Source: Cytophagales bacterium
GTDB taxonomy: Bacteria; Bacteroidota; Bacteroidia; Cytophagales; Cyclobacteriaceae
Direction of reading: 5' to 3'
NCBI GenBank assembly: GCA_033344775.1
Contig: JAWPMT010000002.1
Span: forward strand, 186,001-250,000
Length of the DNA: 64,000 nucleotides
Within the stretch, counting starts at the first letter, position 1; every line of letters starts with the position of its first letter. The notes under the pieces are model-generated. The model was not told the DNA's origin. It searched no databases and saw only the letters and a program-made list of their open reading frames with translations. Both the position numbers and the translations under genes were made by a program. Shown here one piece after another: positions 1 through 8,074 of the stretch.

Positions 1-1842
1 CTTCGACCTTTGTTCCCTAGCGATTACCACGCGGATACTCAGGTAATGATCTCATTGATTTCCAATGATGAGAAAGTAGCTCCTGATGGGCTAGCCGCTT
101 TTGCTGCTTCTGCTGCACTGGCTGTCTCTGACATTCCTTTCAACGGACCTATTTCTGAGGTTCGTGTGATCAAAATAGGGGATGAGTACAAAATCAACCC
201 TTCCGTGGAAGAAGCAGCCGAAGCAGTTCTTGATCTGATCGTTGCTGCCGACATGACCAACATCATGATGGTGGAAGGTGAGATGAAAGAAGTACAGGAA
301 TCTGACATGATCGAAGCACTGAAAACTGCTCATGATGCGATCAAAGTACAATGCCAGGCCCAAATCGAGTTAGCGGAAGCTGTAGGTAGCCAGGAGAAGC
401 GTGAGTACAATCACGAAAGCAGCGATGAAGAGCTGTTGGCAAAAATCAAAGAAGCCTGTTACGACAAAGTATATGACATTGCGAAGCAAGGTCTTGCTGA
501 TAAAAAGAAAAGAGGCGAGCTCTTCAAAGGAGTTAAAGAAGAGTTTGTTGCCACTTTGGGCGAAGAGCACGAGTACAGCGATTTCCTGATTGGGAAATAT
601 TTCCATGATGTAGAGAAAGATGCGATAAGAAACTGCGTGTTGGATACCAAAGTACGTTTGGACGGACGTCAAACGACTGAGATCCGACCAATCTGGTGTG
701 AAACCAACTACTTACCTTCTGCACACGGTTCTTCTGTGTTCACCAGAGGTGAGACCCAATCGTTGACTACCGTAACACTAGGTTCTAAGCTCGATGAGCA
801 GATGATCGATGGTGCTACCAAGTCAGGGTACAATAAATTTATCTTGCATTACAACTTCCCTGGATTCTCTACTGGAGAGGTTCGTCCTAATCGTGGACCA
901 GGTAGAAGGGAAGTAGGGCACGGTAACCTTGCGATGAGAGCATTGAAACCAATGCTTCCTTCTGAAGATGACAATCCTTACACCATTCGTGTAGTATCCG
1001 ATATTTTAGAATCCAATGGTTCTTCTTCTATGGCAACTGTTTGTGCTGGAACCATGGCCTTGATGGATGCTGGTATTCACATCAAGCGACCTGTTTCAGG
1101 TATTGCGATGGGAATGATCTCTGATCCTGAGACAGGTAAATATGCCATTCTTTCGGATATTCTTGGTGATGAAGATCACCTTGGTGATATGGACTTCAAA
1201 GTAACTGGTACAACAGAAGGGATCACTGCTTGCCAGATGGACATCAAAGTAGATGGCCTGCCTTACGAAGTATTGACAGAAGCTTTGATGCAAGCTAAAG
1301 AAGGACGATTGCATATCCTTGAGAAGATCTCAGAGACCATTACTGAGCCTAGAGCGGAATTGAAGCCAAATGCGCCAAGACTTGTTTCTATCAAGATCGA
1401 AAGAGACATGATCGGTGCGGTGATCGGGCCTGGTGGAAAAGTGGTTCAGGAGATCCAAAGAGAAACTGGAGCGACTGTAGTGATCGAAGAAACCAAGGAA
1501 GGTGGCTTGGTGAACATCTTTGCTTCAGGCAAAGAGCCATTAGACGCGGCTTACCAGTGGGTTAAAAATATCGTTGCTGTTCCTGAAGTAGGAGAGGTCT
1601 ATGAAGGGAAGGTAAAATCGATCATGCCATTTGGTGCATTTATCGAATTCTTGCCAGGAAAAGAAGGTTTGCTGCACATTTCTGAGATCAAATGGGAGCG
1701 TATCGACAAGATGGATGGTGTGCTTGAAGTAGGTGAAGAACTGAAAATCAAGCTGCTGGATGTCGATAAGAAAACCGGAAAATTCAGACTGTCTAGAAAA
1801 GTTTTATTGCCTAAACCCGAAAGAAAACCAAAAGCTGACTAA
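1..1842 (+). CDS. pnp: Polyribonucleotide nucleotidyltransferase (PNPase), 5' end cut by window
   Basis: Phosphorolytic 3'-5' exoribonuclease of mRNA turnover. The frame is open from base 1, and its first residues ([14 protein letters not shown]) match the interior of the first RNase PH domain, so roughly 100 N-terminal residues lie to the left of the window. The rest is complete: end of RNase PH 1, helical linker, second RNase PH domain starting near base 650 ([12 protein letters not shown]), the catalytic loop [15 protein letters not shown] at about 1157-1201, a KH domain with IGPGGK at about 1420-1440, and an S1 domain ([16 protein letters not shown]) near 1600-1650. Nothing is damaged. 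The next gene, rpoD, is 85 bp downstream in the same direction. Function is certain from family signatures; the true start cannot be seen. Confidence 0.97.
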   Translation, partial: LRPLFPSDYHADTQVMISLISNDEKVAPDGLAAFAASAALAVSDIPFNGPISEVRVIKIGDEYKINPSVEEAAEAVLDLIVAADMTNIMMVEGEMKEVQESDMIEALKTAHDAIKVQCQAQIELAEAVGSQEKREYNHESSDEELLAKIKEACYDKVYDIAKQGLADKKKRGELFKGVKEEFVATLGEEHEYSDFLIGKYFHDVEKDAIRNCVLDTKVRLDGRQTTEIRPIWCETNYLPSAHGSSVFTRGETQSLTTVTLGSKLDEQMIDGATKSGYNKFILHYNFPGFSTGEVRPNRGPGRREVGHGNLAMRALKPMLPSEDDNPYTIRVVSDILESNGSSSMATVCAGTMALMDAGIHIKRPVSGIAMGMISDPETGKYAILSDILGDEDHLGDMDFKVTGTTEGITACQMDIKVDGLPYEVLTEALMQAKEGRLHILEKISETITEPRAELKPNAPRLVSIKIERDMIGAVIGPGGKVVQEIQRETGATVVIEETKEGGLVNIFASGKEPLDAAYQWVKNIVAVPEVGEVYEGKVKSIMPFGAFIEFLPGKEGLLHISEIKWERIDKMDGVLEVGEELKIKLLDVDKKTGKFRLSRKVLLPKPERKPKAD

Positions 1843-1857
1843 ATTTATTGGCGGTAG

Positions 1858-1888
1858 GTCACCTAAATAAAAATTTTATTTGGGTGAC
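1858..1888. other. Long AT-rich hairpin between pnp and rpoD
   Basis: Two 15-nt arms (1858-1872 and 1874-1888) are complementary with one G-T pair. In RNA the innermost A/T pairs would open to form the loop. No T-run follows, so this is not a standard intrinsic terminator. It may protect the pnp mRNA 3' end, be a processing site, or act in either direction through its A-run/T-run core. Confidence 0.5.
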
Positions 1889-1927
1889 TCATAATTTAAA
1901 CACACTTACTACACACACCGCCAAACT

Positions 1928-2791
1928 ATGAGACAGCTCAAAATTAGTAAGCAGATTACTAATAGGGAGAGTGCCTCCCTTGATCGTTATTTGCAAGAAA
2001 TCGGTAGAGTCGAATTGATCACTGCCGAGGACGAAGTTGAGTTAGCCCGCCGTATTCGGGAGGGCGATTCCCTAGCACTTGAAAAATTGACCAAAGCAAA
2101 CCTCAGGTTTGTGGTATCTGTTGCAAAGCAGTACCAGAACCAGGGATTGACTTTAGGTGATTTGATTAATGAAGGTAACCTGGGTTTGATCAAAGCTGCA
2201 CAACGCTTCGATGAAACCCGAGGTTTCAAATTCATTTCTTACGCCGTATGGTGGATCCGACAATCCATTTTACAGGCGCTTGCCGAACAATCACGCATCG
2301 TTCGCCTTCCGCTCAATCGGGTGGGATCGCTGAACAAAATGTCCAAGGCTTTCACGGAACTAGAGCAGCGTTACGAACGCGAACCTTCTCCAGCGGAAAT
2401 CGCGGAAATGATGAATGTATCCGAGGATGAAGTGTTGGACACCATTAAAATCTCAGGAAGGCATGTTTCCATGAATGCACCTATGGGAGATGAAGATGGC
2501 CAGACCTTACTAGATACCATGCGTTGCGAAGAGGACCATATTCCTGATGATGCCCTCATTTCTGATTCCCTGGTTCGAGAAGTTGATCGCGCAGTTTCAA
2601 CGTTGACACCTCGTGAGACAGACGTCATTCAGCTTTATTTTGGATTGACGGGCGCAGAACCTTTAACGCTGGAAGAAATCGGAGAAAAGTTCGATTTGAC
2701 CCGCGAAAGGGTACGTCAGATCAAGGAAAAGGCGATACGAAGATTGCGCCAGACCTCAAGAAGCAAGTCGTTGAAAACTTACTTAGGGTAA
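1928..2791 (+). CDS. rpoD: Primary RNA polymerase sigma factor RpoD (sigma-A), short Bacteroidota form
   Basis: Housekeeping sigma factor of 287 residues that directs RNA polymerase to most promoters. The sequence starts almost at region 1.2 ([20 protein letters not shown]) and lacks the acidic region 1.1 of E. coli sigma-70, as is usual for Bacteroidota. Region 2 is textbook ([20 protein letters not shown], then [14 protein letters not shown]), region 3 follows, and region 4 carries the helix-turn-helix [20 protein letters not shown] near residues 243-262. Factors of this type recognise TTTG / TAnnTTTG promoters, and good matches occur elsewhere in this window. The ATG at 1928 is the only sensible start, since the product begins [15 protein letters not shown], as its relatives do. 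Confidence 0.97.
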   Translation: MRQLKISKQITNRESASLDRYLQEIGRVELITAEDEVELARRIREGDSLALEKLTKANLRFVVSVAKQYQNQGLTLGDLINEGNLGLIKAAQRFDETRGFKFISYAVWWIRQSILQALAEQSRIVRLPLNRVGSLNKMSKAFTELEQRYEREPSPAEIAEMMNVSEDEVLDTIKISGRHVSMNAPMGDEDGQTLLDTMRCEEDHIPDDALISDSLVREVDRAVSTLTPRETDVIQLYFGLTGAEPLTLEEIGEKFDLTRERVRQIKEKAIRRLRQTSRSKSLKTYLG

Positions 2792-2873
2792 ACACCCGGA
2801 CAAATCTTGAATTTCCAGTATTTTCGTGGACCCAAAATGTGATTATCCACGTTAGGAAGGAAAATTGAAGGTT

Positions 2874-3830
2874 ATGAGTGAGAAAGTTCAAGTATTAATC
2901 ATCGGGTCCGGTCCAGCCGGTTTTACGGCAGCTATCTATGCAGCGCGGGCTGGGTTGAAACCTGTACTTTATCAGGGAGGTCAGCCTGGTGGGCAATTGA
3001 CCATCACTACAGATGTAGAAAACTATCCGGGATACCCGGAAGGAGTGATGGGACCTCAAATGATGGTAGATTTCCAAAAGCAGGCAGAAAGGTTCGGAAC
3101 AGACATTCGATATGGGATGGTCACTTCTGTTGATTTCTCTTCCTGGCCACTGAAGGCCACTGTCGACGAGAAGAACGAGATCGAAGCAGAATCTGTGATT
3201 ATTTCTACCGGTGCTTCTGCCAAGTGGCTGGGAATCGATAAAGAGGAAAAATTGAATGGTCGTGGTGTATCTGCATGTGCGGTATGCGATGGCTTTTTCT
3301 ATAAAGGACAAGATGTAGTGATTGTTGGTGCTGGTGATACAGCAGCTGAGGAAGCAACCTACTTATCTAAGTTGGCTAACAAAGTTTATATGTTGGTCAG
3401 AAGAGATGAGATGCGAGCATCAAAGATCATGCAACAGCGTGTGAAAAGCGCACCGAACATCGAAATTCTTTGGAATACTGAGACTGATGAGTTGATGGGA
3501 GATGAAGAATTGACTGGTGTTCGAGTGGTTAACAACCAAACGGGAGAGAAGAGAGATCTGGATGCCACCGGATTCTTTGTAGCGATCGGTCATCAGCCAA
3601 ATACGGATATCTTTAAGGATTGGTTAAAGATGGATGAAAGTGGTTACATCATTACAGAGCCAGATTCTTCAAAGACCAATGTTCCTGGGGTTTTCGCGAC
3701 TGGAGATGCACAAGATAAGATCTACCGACAAGCAGTAACTGCTGCGGGCAGTGGCTGTATGGGTGCGTTGGATGCCGAGAAATTCCTCGCTGAAAAAGAA
3801 CTCGAACTTCAGGAAACTGAACTTGCGTAA
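2874..3830 (+). CDS. trxB: Thioredoxin-disulfide reductase
   Basis: FAD enzyme that uses NADPH to reduce thioredoxin, keeping cytoplasmic disulfides reduced. It has 318 residues, the usual length. The FAD-binding GSGPAG lies at residues 11-16, the redox-active CAVC at C135/C138, and the NADPH-binding GAGDTAAEEA follows at about residue 153. A C-terminal FAD segment (GVFATGDAQD) is present. An in-frame TTG at 2865 would add three residues, but the ATG at 2874 gives the family's normal N terminus (MSEKVQVLIIGSGPAG). The purine-rich AGGAAGG at 2854-2860 sits 13 bases before this ATG, which is loose spacing. The gene is followed by a strong terminator, so it ends its transcription unit. Confidence 0.96.
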   Translation: MSEKVQVLIIGSGPAGFTAAIYAARAGLKPVLYQGGQPGGQLTITTDVENYPGYPEGVMGPQMMVDFQKQAERFGTDIRYGMVTSVDFSSWPLKATVDEKNEIEAESVIISTGASAKWLGIDKEEKLNGRGVSACAVCDGFFYKGQDVVIVGAGDTAAEEATYLSKLANKVYMLVRRDEMRASKIMQQRVKSAPNIEILWNTETDELMGDEELTGVRVVNNQTGEKRDLDATGFFVAIGHQPNTDIFKDWLKMDESGYIITEPDSSKTNVPGVFATGDAQDKIYRQAVTAAGSGCMGALDAEKFLAEKELELQETELA

Positions 3831-3863
3831 ACTATTCATCTCTTTTTAGAGTTATCATAAAAC

Positions 3864-3904
3864 AAGCTGTGGAAATGTCTTATTGACGTTTTCACAGCTT
3901 TTTT
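3864..3904 (+). terminator. Intrinsic terminator after trxB
   Basis: A 16-bp stem with two G-T pairs (3864-3879 with 3885-3900) encloses a 5-nt loop and is followed directly by a T-run. It lies between trxB and bshB1 and overlaps a spurious upstream extension of the bshB1 frame. Confidence 0.85.
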
Positions 3905-3921
3905 ATTGCCAAATTTTGATC

Positions 3922-4641
3922 ATGCAAAAACTAGATTTGTTAGCGATTGCCGCTCACCCTGATGATGTGGAATTAGCCTGTGCCGGAACGTTGATCTCAC
4001 ATATCAAGCGTGGATACAAGGCCGGAATTGTGGATCTTACCCGTGGAGAAATGGGAACCAGAGGAACGCCCGAACAACGCCTGCAAGAAGCGGATGATGC
4101 CGCAAAAGCCATGGGCCTTACGGCACGAGAAAATCTGGGGTTGAGGGATTCTCATTTCATAAATGACAATGAAACGCAACTAGAAGTGATCAAAGTCATT
4201 AGAAAGTATCAACCAGAAATCGTGATCACGAATGCCCCTTATGACCGACATCCTGACCATGGACGTGGTTCTCGATTAGTAGAGGATTCATTCTTTAAAT
4301 CCGGCCTAAGGATGATTGAAACGGTGTTAGACGGTGAGCAGCAAGAGCCCTGGAGGCCCAAGAAGCTTTATCATATGATCCAGAGCGTGTCCCTGGAACC
4401 AGACTTTATTGTTGACATATCCGATAGCCACAATCAAAAGCTGGAAGCCATTCGTGCTTACAAGTCACAGTTTTTTGATCCGAATAGTAAGGAACCGGAG
4501 ACTTACATCTCCAATCCCCAGTTCATGAAAATGATCGAAGCACGCGCTATAGAGTACGGTCACCGAATTCAGGTGCAGTACGGCGAAGGCTTCAAACAAA
4601 ATCAGTTCATCGGAGTAAAGAACCTCTTTGATTTGGCTTAG
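3922..4641 (+). CDS. bshB1: Bacillithiol biosynthesis deacetylase BshB1 (LmbE/PIG-L family)
   Basis: Zinc-dependent deacetylase that turns GlcNAc-malate into glucosaminyl-malate, the second step of bacillithiol synthesis, in the cytoplasm. The 239-residue product carries the metal-binding AAHPDD near residues 8-13 and a second histidine motif, YDRHPDHGRGS, near residue 107. The fit to BshB1 is closer than to general LmbE proteins: the N terminus reads MQKLDLLAIAAHPDDVELAC, followed by DLTRGEMGTRGTPEQRLQEA. The frame stays open up to 3883, but that extension lies inside the trxB terminator hairpin, so the ATG at 3922 is chosen. No other bsh genes are in the window. Confidence 0.92.
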   Translation: MQKLDLLAIAAHPDDVELACAGTLISHIKRGYKAGIVDLTRGEMGTRGTPEQRLQEADDAAKAMGLTARENLGLRDSHFINDNETQLEVIKVIRKYQPEIVITNAPYDRHPDHGRGSRLVEDSFFKSGLRMIETVLDGEQQEPWRPKKLYHMIQSVSLEPDFIVDISDSHNQKLEAIRAYKSQFFDPNSKEPETYISNPQFMKMIEARAIEYGHRIQVQYGEGFKQNQFIGVKNLFDLA

Positions 4642-4704
4642 GGAGGCATTTTAAATGGCCGATAAGCTATCATCCTTTCAAAAAATTTAAATATCAACTT
4701 GATC

Positions 4705-4843
4705 GTTATTCCGGTTTCTGTAACGTAGTGAAGGAATACCGGAATCTCAATCAAAAGAGTATCTTCTAAATTAAATTGAGATTACGGCAGATCAATGGTC
4801 TTCTATTGCCGATGGCAATTGTTCAGTGATCGCCGGAATGACG
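4705..4843. repeat. 139-bp element with terminal inverted repeats, MITE-like or palindromic intergenic repeat
   Basis: The ends CGTTATTCCGG (4705-4715) and CCGGAATGACG (4833-4843) are inverted repeats matching at 10 of 11 positions. Two more inverted repeats are nested inside: ATTCCGGT/ACCGGAAT (4709-4716/4739-4746) and AATCTCAAT/ATTGAGATT (4744-4752/4776-4784). No coding frame is present. It fills most of the 288-bp space between the convergent bshB1 and glycosyltransferase genes. This is the only copy I see in the window. Confidence 0.5.
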
Positions 4844-4929
4844 GGAATTCTTTTATGACGATAAGGTGATCCTCTAATTCAAATGGTTTCAATCCACTTC
4901 AAAGAACAGATTCAAGTGTCAGGTTGAAC

Positions 4930-6153
4930 CTATTTGGGTGTCAGGCTGAGTTTATCGAAGCCCTGATCCCAATCCCTTATCTCAACCAACTTATCCTCCA
5001 TCGTCCCTTCAAGCCCCAATTTCCAATATTGAACATCTAACCACTGAATGGCCTCTTCCAGAGGAATATTTGGATAATGATGATCTCTGGTAAAATGAAC
5101 ATATTTCAGTGCTCTGAAAGCATCCCACCAGGAGAAGAACCGCTTCTTAAAAGTTTCCCTATTAGATGCATTTCTGTGCATTTCCTTTAACGCAACTTCA
5201 AATCCATGTTCCTCATGAAAAGCGACAATAGTCTCAGGTAAGTTTACCTCCTGATGTTCGTGTAATTGTTCGACCTGTGAAAAAAGCGCTTTCAAGTCTA
5301 CAAAACTTTCCGGGGCATACACTTCATATTGTTCCAGCTGTGAAATCTTCGCGAGTGCTATTCCTGTCCCGAAAGGAACTCGATCTGATTCTCGAGCAGA
5401 GGGATAGATCATTGTATTGTTGATCTCTCCAAATTTGCAATGTGGAATGATTTTGTGAAGAAAGTAGAAGTCTTCTCCTGCCTTTCGAGTGTTCATGCCA
5501 CCATGTTTTTGATAGACAGAGGATCGAACAGATATGCACGACCCTAAGGTTTGATAGGCATATGGGAATTCCGCGAAGCGCAGTGCATCGATGTGATACC
5601 TTAAGAACAGTTCATATTGAATGATCTCGTTATTGGATAGGGGATGTTCATAGAAAATCACTCCTGCACCAAGCTGTTGCTGACGAAAAGTTTCCTCGAT
5701 TACTTGGAAAAACCTCGGATCACATAAGCAATCAGCATCGTAACAGGTGATGATGCCATCCTTCCCCATTTCATTGAACCACCTCGCGGCTTCATCCATT
5801 CCCAGTTTCCTGGCCAGGCCGACTCCGGCTTTTTTTCGTGGTAGTACTGCATGATACACCACTAATTCCATAAAATCTGGAATTTCTAGTTGGTCCAGTT
5901 GCCGTATCGCTTGTTGATTGAGATCTGTAGCTGCTTCTTCGGCCTGTTCGGGCTCATTGACTACTATCAGTACCCAAACTTTAAAACCTGGTGCCTTACA
6001 AGCTGTGAGCGACCTAACAGCTTGTAGTAATTGTGGCTCCTTGTAACTCGGGAGAACTACAATAAGCTCAGTATCCGTAGGAGGGGTAATCTCAGGAAAA
6101 ATGGGAGGCCCGTAAGCATACCTTTCGAAGTACTTCCATTGATCCATGATCAT
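4930..6153 (-). CDS. Family 2-like glycosyltransferase, substrate unknown
   Basis: A 407-residue protein with a nucleotide-sugar transferase fold. The N-terminal region has ELIVVLPSYKEPQLLQAV (residues about 29-46), the usual first strand and loop of GT2 enzymes, and a DxD metal/nucleotide motif in GIITCYDADCLCDP near residues 132-145. A further SCISVRSSVYQKHGGMNTRKAGEDFYFL segment resembles the acceptor-side region with the GEDF catalytic-base motif. I see no clear transmembrane segments. Its ATG overlaps the pdxH stop as ATGA (6150-6153), so the two genes are probably translationally coupled. The acceptor cannot be told from the sequence; surface polysaccharide or glycolipid synthesis is a guess. 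Confidence 0.8.
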   Translation of the reverse strand: MIMDQWKYFERYAYGPPIFPEITPPTDTELIVVLPSYKEPQLLQAVRSLTACKAPGFKVWVLIVVNEPEQAEEAATDLNQQAIRQLDQLEIPDFMELVVYHAVLPRKKAGVGLARKLGMDEAARWFNEMGKDGIITCYDADCLCDPRFFQVIEETFRQQQLGAGVIFYEHPLSNNEIIQYELFLRYHIDALRFAEFPYAYQTLGSCISVRSSVYQKHGGMNTRKAGEDFYFLHKIIPHCKFGEINNTMIYPSARESDRVPFGTGIALAKISQLEQYEVYAPESFVDLKALFSQVEQLHEHQEVNLPETIVAFHEEHGFEVALKEMHRNASNRETFKKRFFSWWDAFRALKYVHFTRDHHYPNIPLEEAIQWLDVQYWKLGLEGTMEDKLVEIRDWDQGFDKLSLTPK

Positions 6154-6788
6154 GGAGATAGTCGCTTGATGGTCCAGTCTCCACCTGTCTTTTCATACAG
6201 CAACCGGTCATGGAGTCGATTGGGTCGACCTTGCCAAAACTCGAAGGCTTCAGGTTCCACACGATAGCCACCCCAGAAATCAGGCAATGGGACTTTTCCA
6301 CTTTTGAATTTCTCTTTCATTTCAGCCAGCTTCATTTCCAGAATACTTCTTGAAGAGATCACCTCACTTTGATGGGAGACCCATGCTCCCAATTGACTTC
6401 CAAAAGGCCTGGAAGTGAAATAGGCCAGAGATTCAGTGGTAGATACTTTGGTGGCCTTACCCAGGACCTTGACCTGTCTGTGTAACCCGTACCAGGGAAA
6501 CAGGATACTCACCTTAGGTTTTTTGTCTATTTGTTGCGCTTTATTGCTTTTGTAATTGGTATAGAAAACAATTCCTTTTTCATCATAGGCTTTCATAAGC
6601 ACGGTACGCTGATCCGGGAATCTATCCCCTTGAGTGGAAAGCACCATGGCATTGGGCTCCAACAACTCACCTGAAACCGCTTCTTCAAACCATTTTTTGA
6701 ATTGAGCAAAGGGCGATTGTTCCGCAGAATCAATATCTAAATCAGCTCCTGAATATTCCTCTCTCAATGCGGCGACATCTATCTTCAT
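6150..6788 (-). CDS. pdxH: Pyridoxamine/pyridoxine 5'-phosphate oxidase
   Basis: FMN enzyme that oxidises PNP or PMP to pyridoxal 5'-phosphate. The product has 212 residues, the standard length. The FMN-binding segment includes RTVLMKAYDEKGIVFYTNYK (residues about 60-79) and SNKAQQIDKKPKVSILFPW, and the C-terminal signature WQGRPNRLHDRLLYE is followed by the expected ending IKRLSP. It is the first gene of a two-gene minus-strand unit with the glycosyltransferase (4-nt ATGA overlap). It is divergent from miaE, with 55 bp between the starts. A TATCTTTG -7-like box reads on the minus strand at 6838-6831. Confidence 0.95.
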   Translation of the reverse strand: MKIDVAALREEYSGADLDIDSAEQSPFAQFKKWFEEAVSGELLEPNAMVLSTQGDRFPDQRTVLMKAYDEKGIVFYTNYKSNKAQQIDKKPKVSILFPWYGLHRQVKVLGKATKVSTTESLAYFTSRPFGSQLGAWVSHQSEVISSRSILEMKLAEMKEKFKSGKVPLPDFWGGYRVEPEAFEFWQGRPNRLHDRLLYEKTGGDWTIKRLSP

Positions 6789-6830
6789 TTCACAATCAAT
6801 ATGGACGGGAAATCATTTAAGTTTGAAGTT

Positions 6831-6838
6831 CAAAGATA
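6831..6838 (-). promoter_or_regulatory. Possible -7 box for pdxH
   Basis: Read on the minus strand this is TATCTTTG, a perfect TAnnTTTG match, 43 bp upstream of the pdxH start codon. No TTTG or TTG stands at the expected 17-23 bp further upstream, so support is weak. Confidence 0.3.
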
Positions 6839-6843
6839 TATGA

Positions 6844-7428
6844 ATGCAGTATAGAATTGACCTTTCTGTTCCAAGTAGTCAGGAGTGGGTAGATACAGTG
6901 ATGAATGATTTTGATGCCTTTCTTGTCGATCATGCTAATTGTGAAAGGAAAGCATCCGCTATGGCCATGAGTTTTGTGGCAAAATACCCCGATAGACTGG
7001 AGATTATTCCTGAATTGATTGATACAGGGATTGAAGAACTGGAACATTTCAAGGATGTGTACCAGATCATGCAAGAGCGTGGAATTCAGTTGCCACCAGA
7101 AATGGGACAGGATTTTTATATCAAGGACTTACTCACATTTTGTCGTTCAGGTCGTGAAGAACGGTTCATGGATCGTTTGTTGTTGGCATCACTGGTGGAG
7201 ACACGAGGCGCGGAGCGTTTCCGGTTGGTTTACGAAGCATTGGACCCAGGTCCGTTGAAAGACTTTTATCATCGTCTTTGGGCTTCCGAAGCGAGGCATG
7301 GTGAGATTTTTGTGAAAATGACTTTAAATTATTTTGAAGAAGCCCCAGTTTATGCGAGGTTGCAGGAAATGACAGAATACGAAGGAGGCGTCATTCAAAA
7401 CTTACCGTTAAAACCAGCGTTGCATTAA
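6844..7428 (+). CDS. miaE: tRNA-(ms2io6A)-hydroxylase family protein, MiaE-like
   Basis: Di-iron monooxygenase-like protein of 194 residues. The MiaE family hydroxylates the isopentenyl group of ms2i6A37 in tRNA. The ferritin-like four-helix bundle shows carboxylate and histidine ligands in the expected spacing: DHANCERKA (near residue 32), GIEELEHF (near 62), VETRGAERF (near 119) and ASEARHGEIF (near 149). The stop is followed one base later by the ATG of the YqgE gene, so the two are co-transcribed. The assignment rests on family signatures; that the tRNA is the substrate in this organism is inferred. Confidence 0.85.
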   Translation: MQYRIDLSVPSSQEWVDTVMNDFDAFLVDHANCERKASAMAMSFVAKYPDRLEIIPELIDTGIEELEHFKDVYQIMQERGIQLPPEMGQDFYIKDLLTFCRSGREERFMDRLLLASLVETRGAERFRLVYEALDPGPLKDFYHRLWASEARHGEIFVKMTLNYFEEAPVYARLQEMTEYEGGVIQNLPLKPALH

Positions 7429-7429
7429 T

Positions 7430-8008
7430 ATGGATTTCTTTTCCGCTGACAAAATTATTGAGCCAACTAAAGGTGATTTGCTCATTTCCGAGCCGTATTT
7501 ACCTGATCCGAATTTCGAGAGAACAGTTGTCTTAATATGTGAACACGATGAGAATGGAACATTTGGATACGTGTTGAATAAGCAATCCCAATTGACCCTT
7601 TCAGAATTAGTAGAGGAGGCCGAGGGGTTTGATGCAAATGTTTTTGTAGGAGGCCCCGTACAAAAAGATAGTTTACACTTTATTCATCGGGCATCTGAAA
7701 TGGCAGACAAAGAAAAAGAAATATTGCCAGGGGTTTATTGGGCCGGTGATTTCGATGATTTACTGCTCAAAATCAACACCAGACAGATTCATGCTAAAGA
7801 TGTCCGGTTTTTTCTGGGCTATTCCGGATGGTCTCCTGGACAGCTGATGGAGGAATTAGAACAAAAGTCATGGATTGTTTGTAAGGGAGTTGGTCAGTCG
7901 ATTGTTTTTGATACGGCTCCCGAAGACATGTGGCGTACGGTATTAAAACGAATGGGAGGGAAGTTTAAAATGATCGCAAGCTACCCGGTTGACCCACGAT
8001 TGAATTAA
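7430..8008 (+). CDS. YqgE/AlgH (UPF0301) family protein
   Basis: A 192-residue cytoplasmic protein of the DUF179/UPF0301 family. The family's molecular role is not settled: AlgH was linked to alginate regulation in Pseudomonas and no enzymatic activity is established. Recognisable family segments are GDLLISEPYLPDPNFERTVV near residues 15-34, GTFGYVLNK near 44-52, FVGGPVQKDSLHFIHR near 71-86 and RFFLGYSGWSPGQLMEEL near 124-141. The start ATG lies one base after the miaE stop. Upstream genes are co-directional; downstream the DUF349 gene has its own promoter. Confidence 0.9.
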   Translation: MDFFSADKIIEPTKGDLLISEPYLPDPNFERTVVLICEHDENGTFGYVLNKQSQLTLSELVEEAEGFDANVFVGGPVQKDSLHFIHRASEMADKEKEILPGVYWAGDFDDLLLKINTRQIHAKDVRFFLGYSGWSPGQLMEELEQKSWIVCKGVGQSIVFDTAPEDMWRTVLKRMGGKFKMIASYPVDPRLN

Positions 8009-8013
8009 TAAGC

Positions 8014-8043
8014 TTTGGATCGGAGCTAATTATGTTAATTTTG
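8014..8043 (+). promoter_or_regulatory. Bacteroidota-type promoter of the DUF349 gene
   Basis: TTTG at 8014-8017, an 18-bp spacer, then TAATTTTG at 8036-8043, a perfect TAnnTTTG. Transcription would start near 8050, about 25 bases before the ATG at 8075. Confidence 0.6.
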
Positions 8044-8074
8044 AACTGCGCAGGTTTGAATTAAGATTTGAGAT

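Noticed and set aside
1858-1888. The pnp-rpoD hairpin as a standard intrinsic terminator.
   Set aside because: No T-run follows either arm outside the stem, so it is reported only as a hairpin.
3883-3921. An upstream extension of BshB1 starting at 3883.
   Set aside because: It lies inside the trxB terminator hairpin, and the family N terminus starts at 3922.
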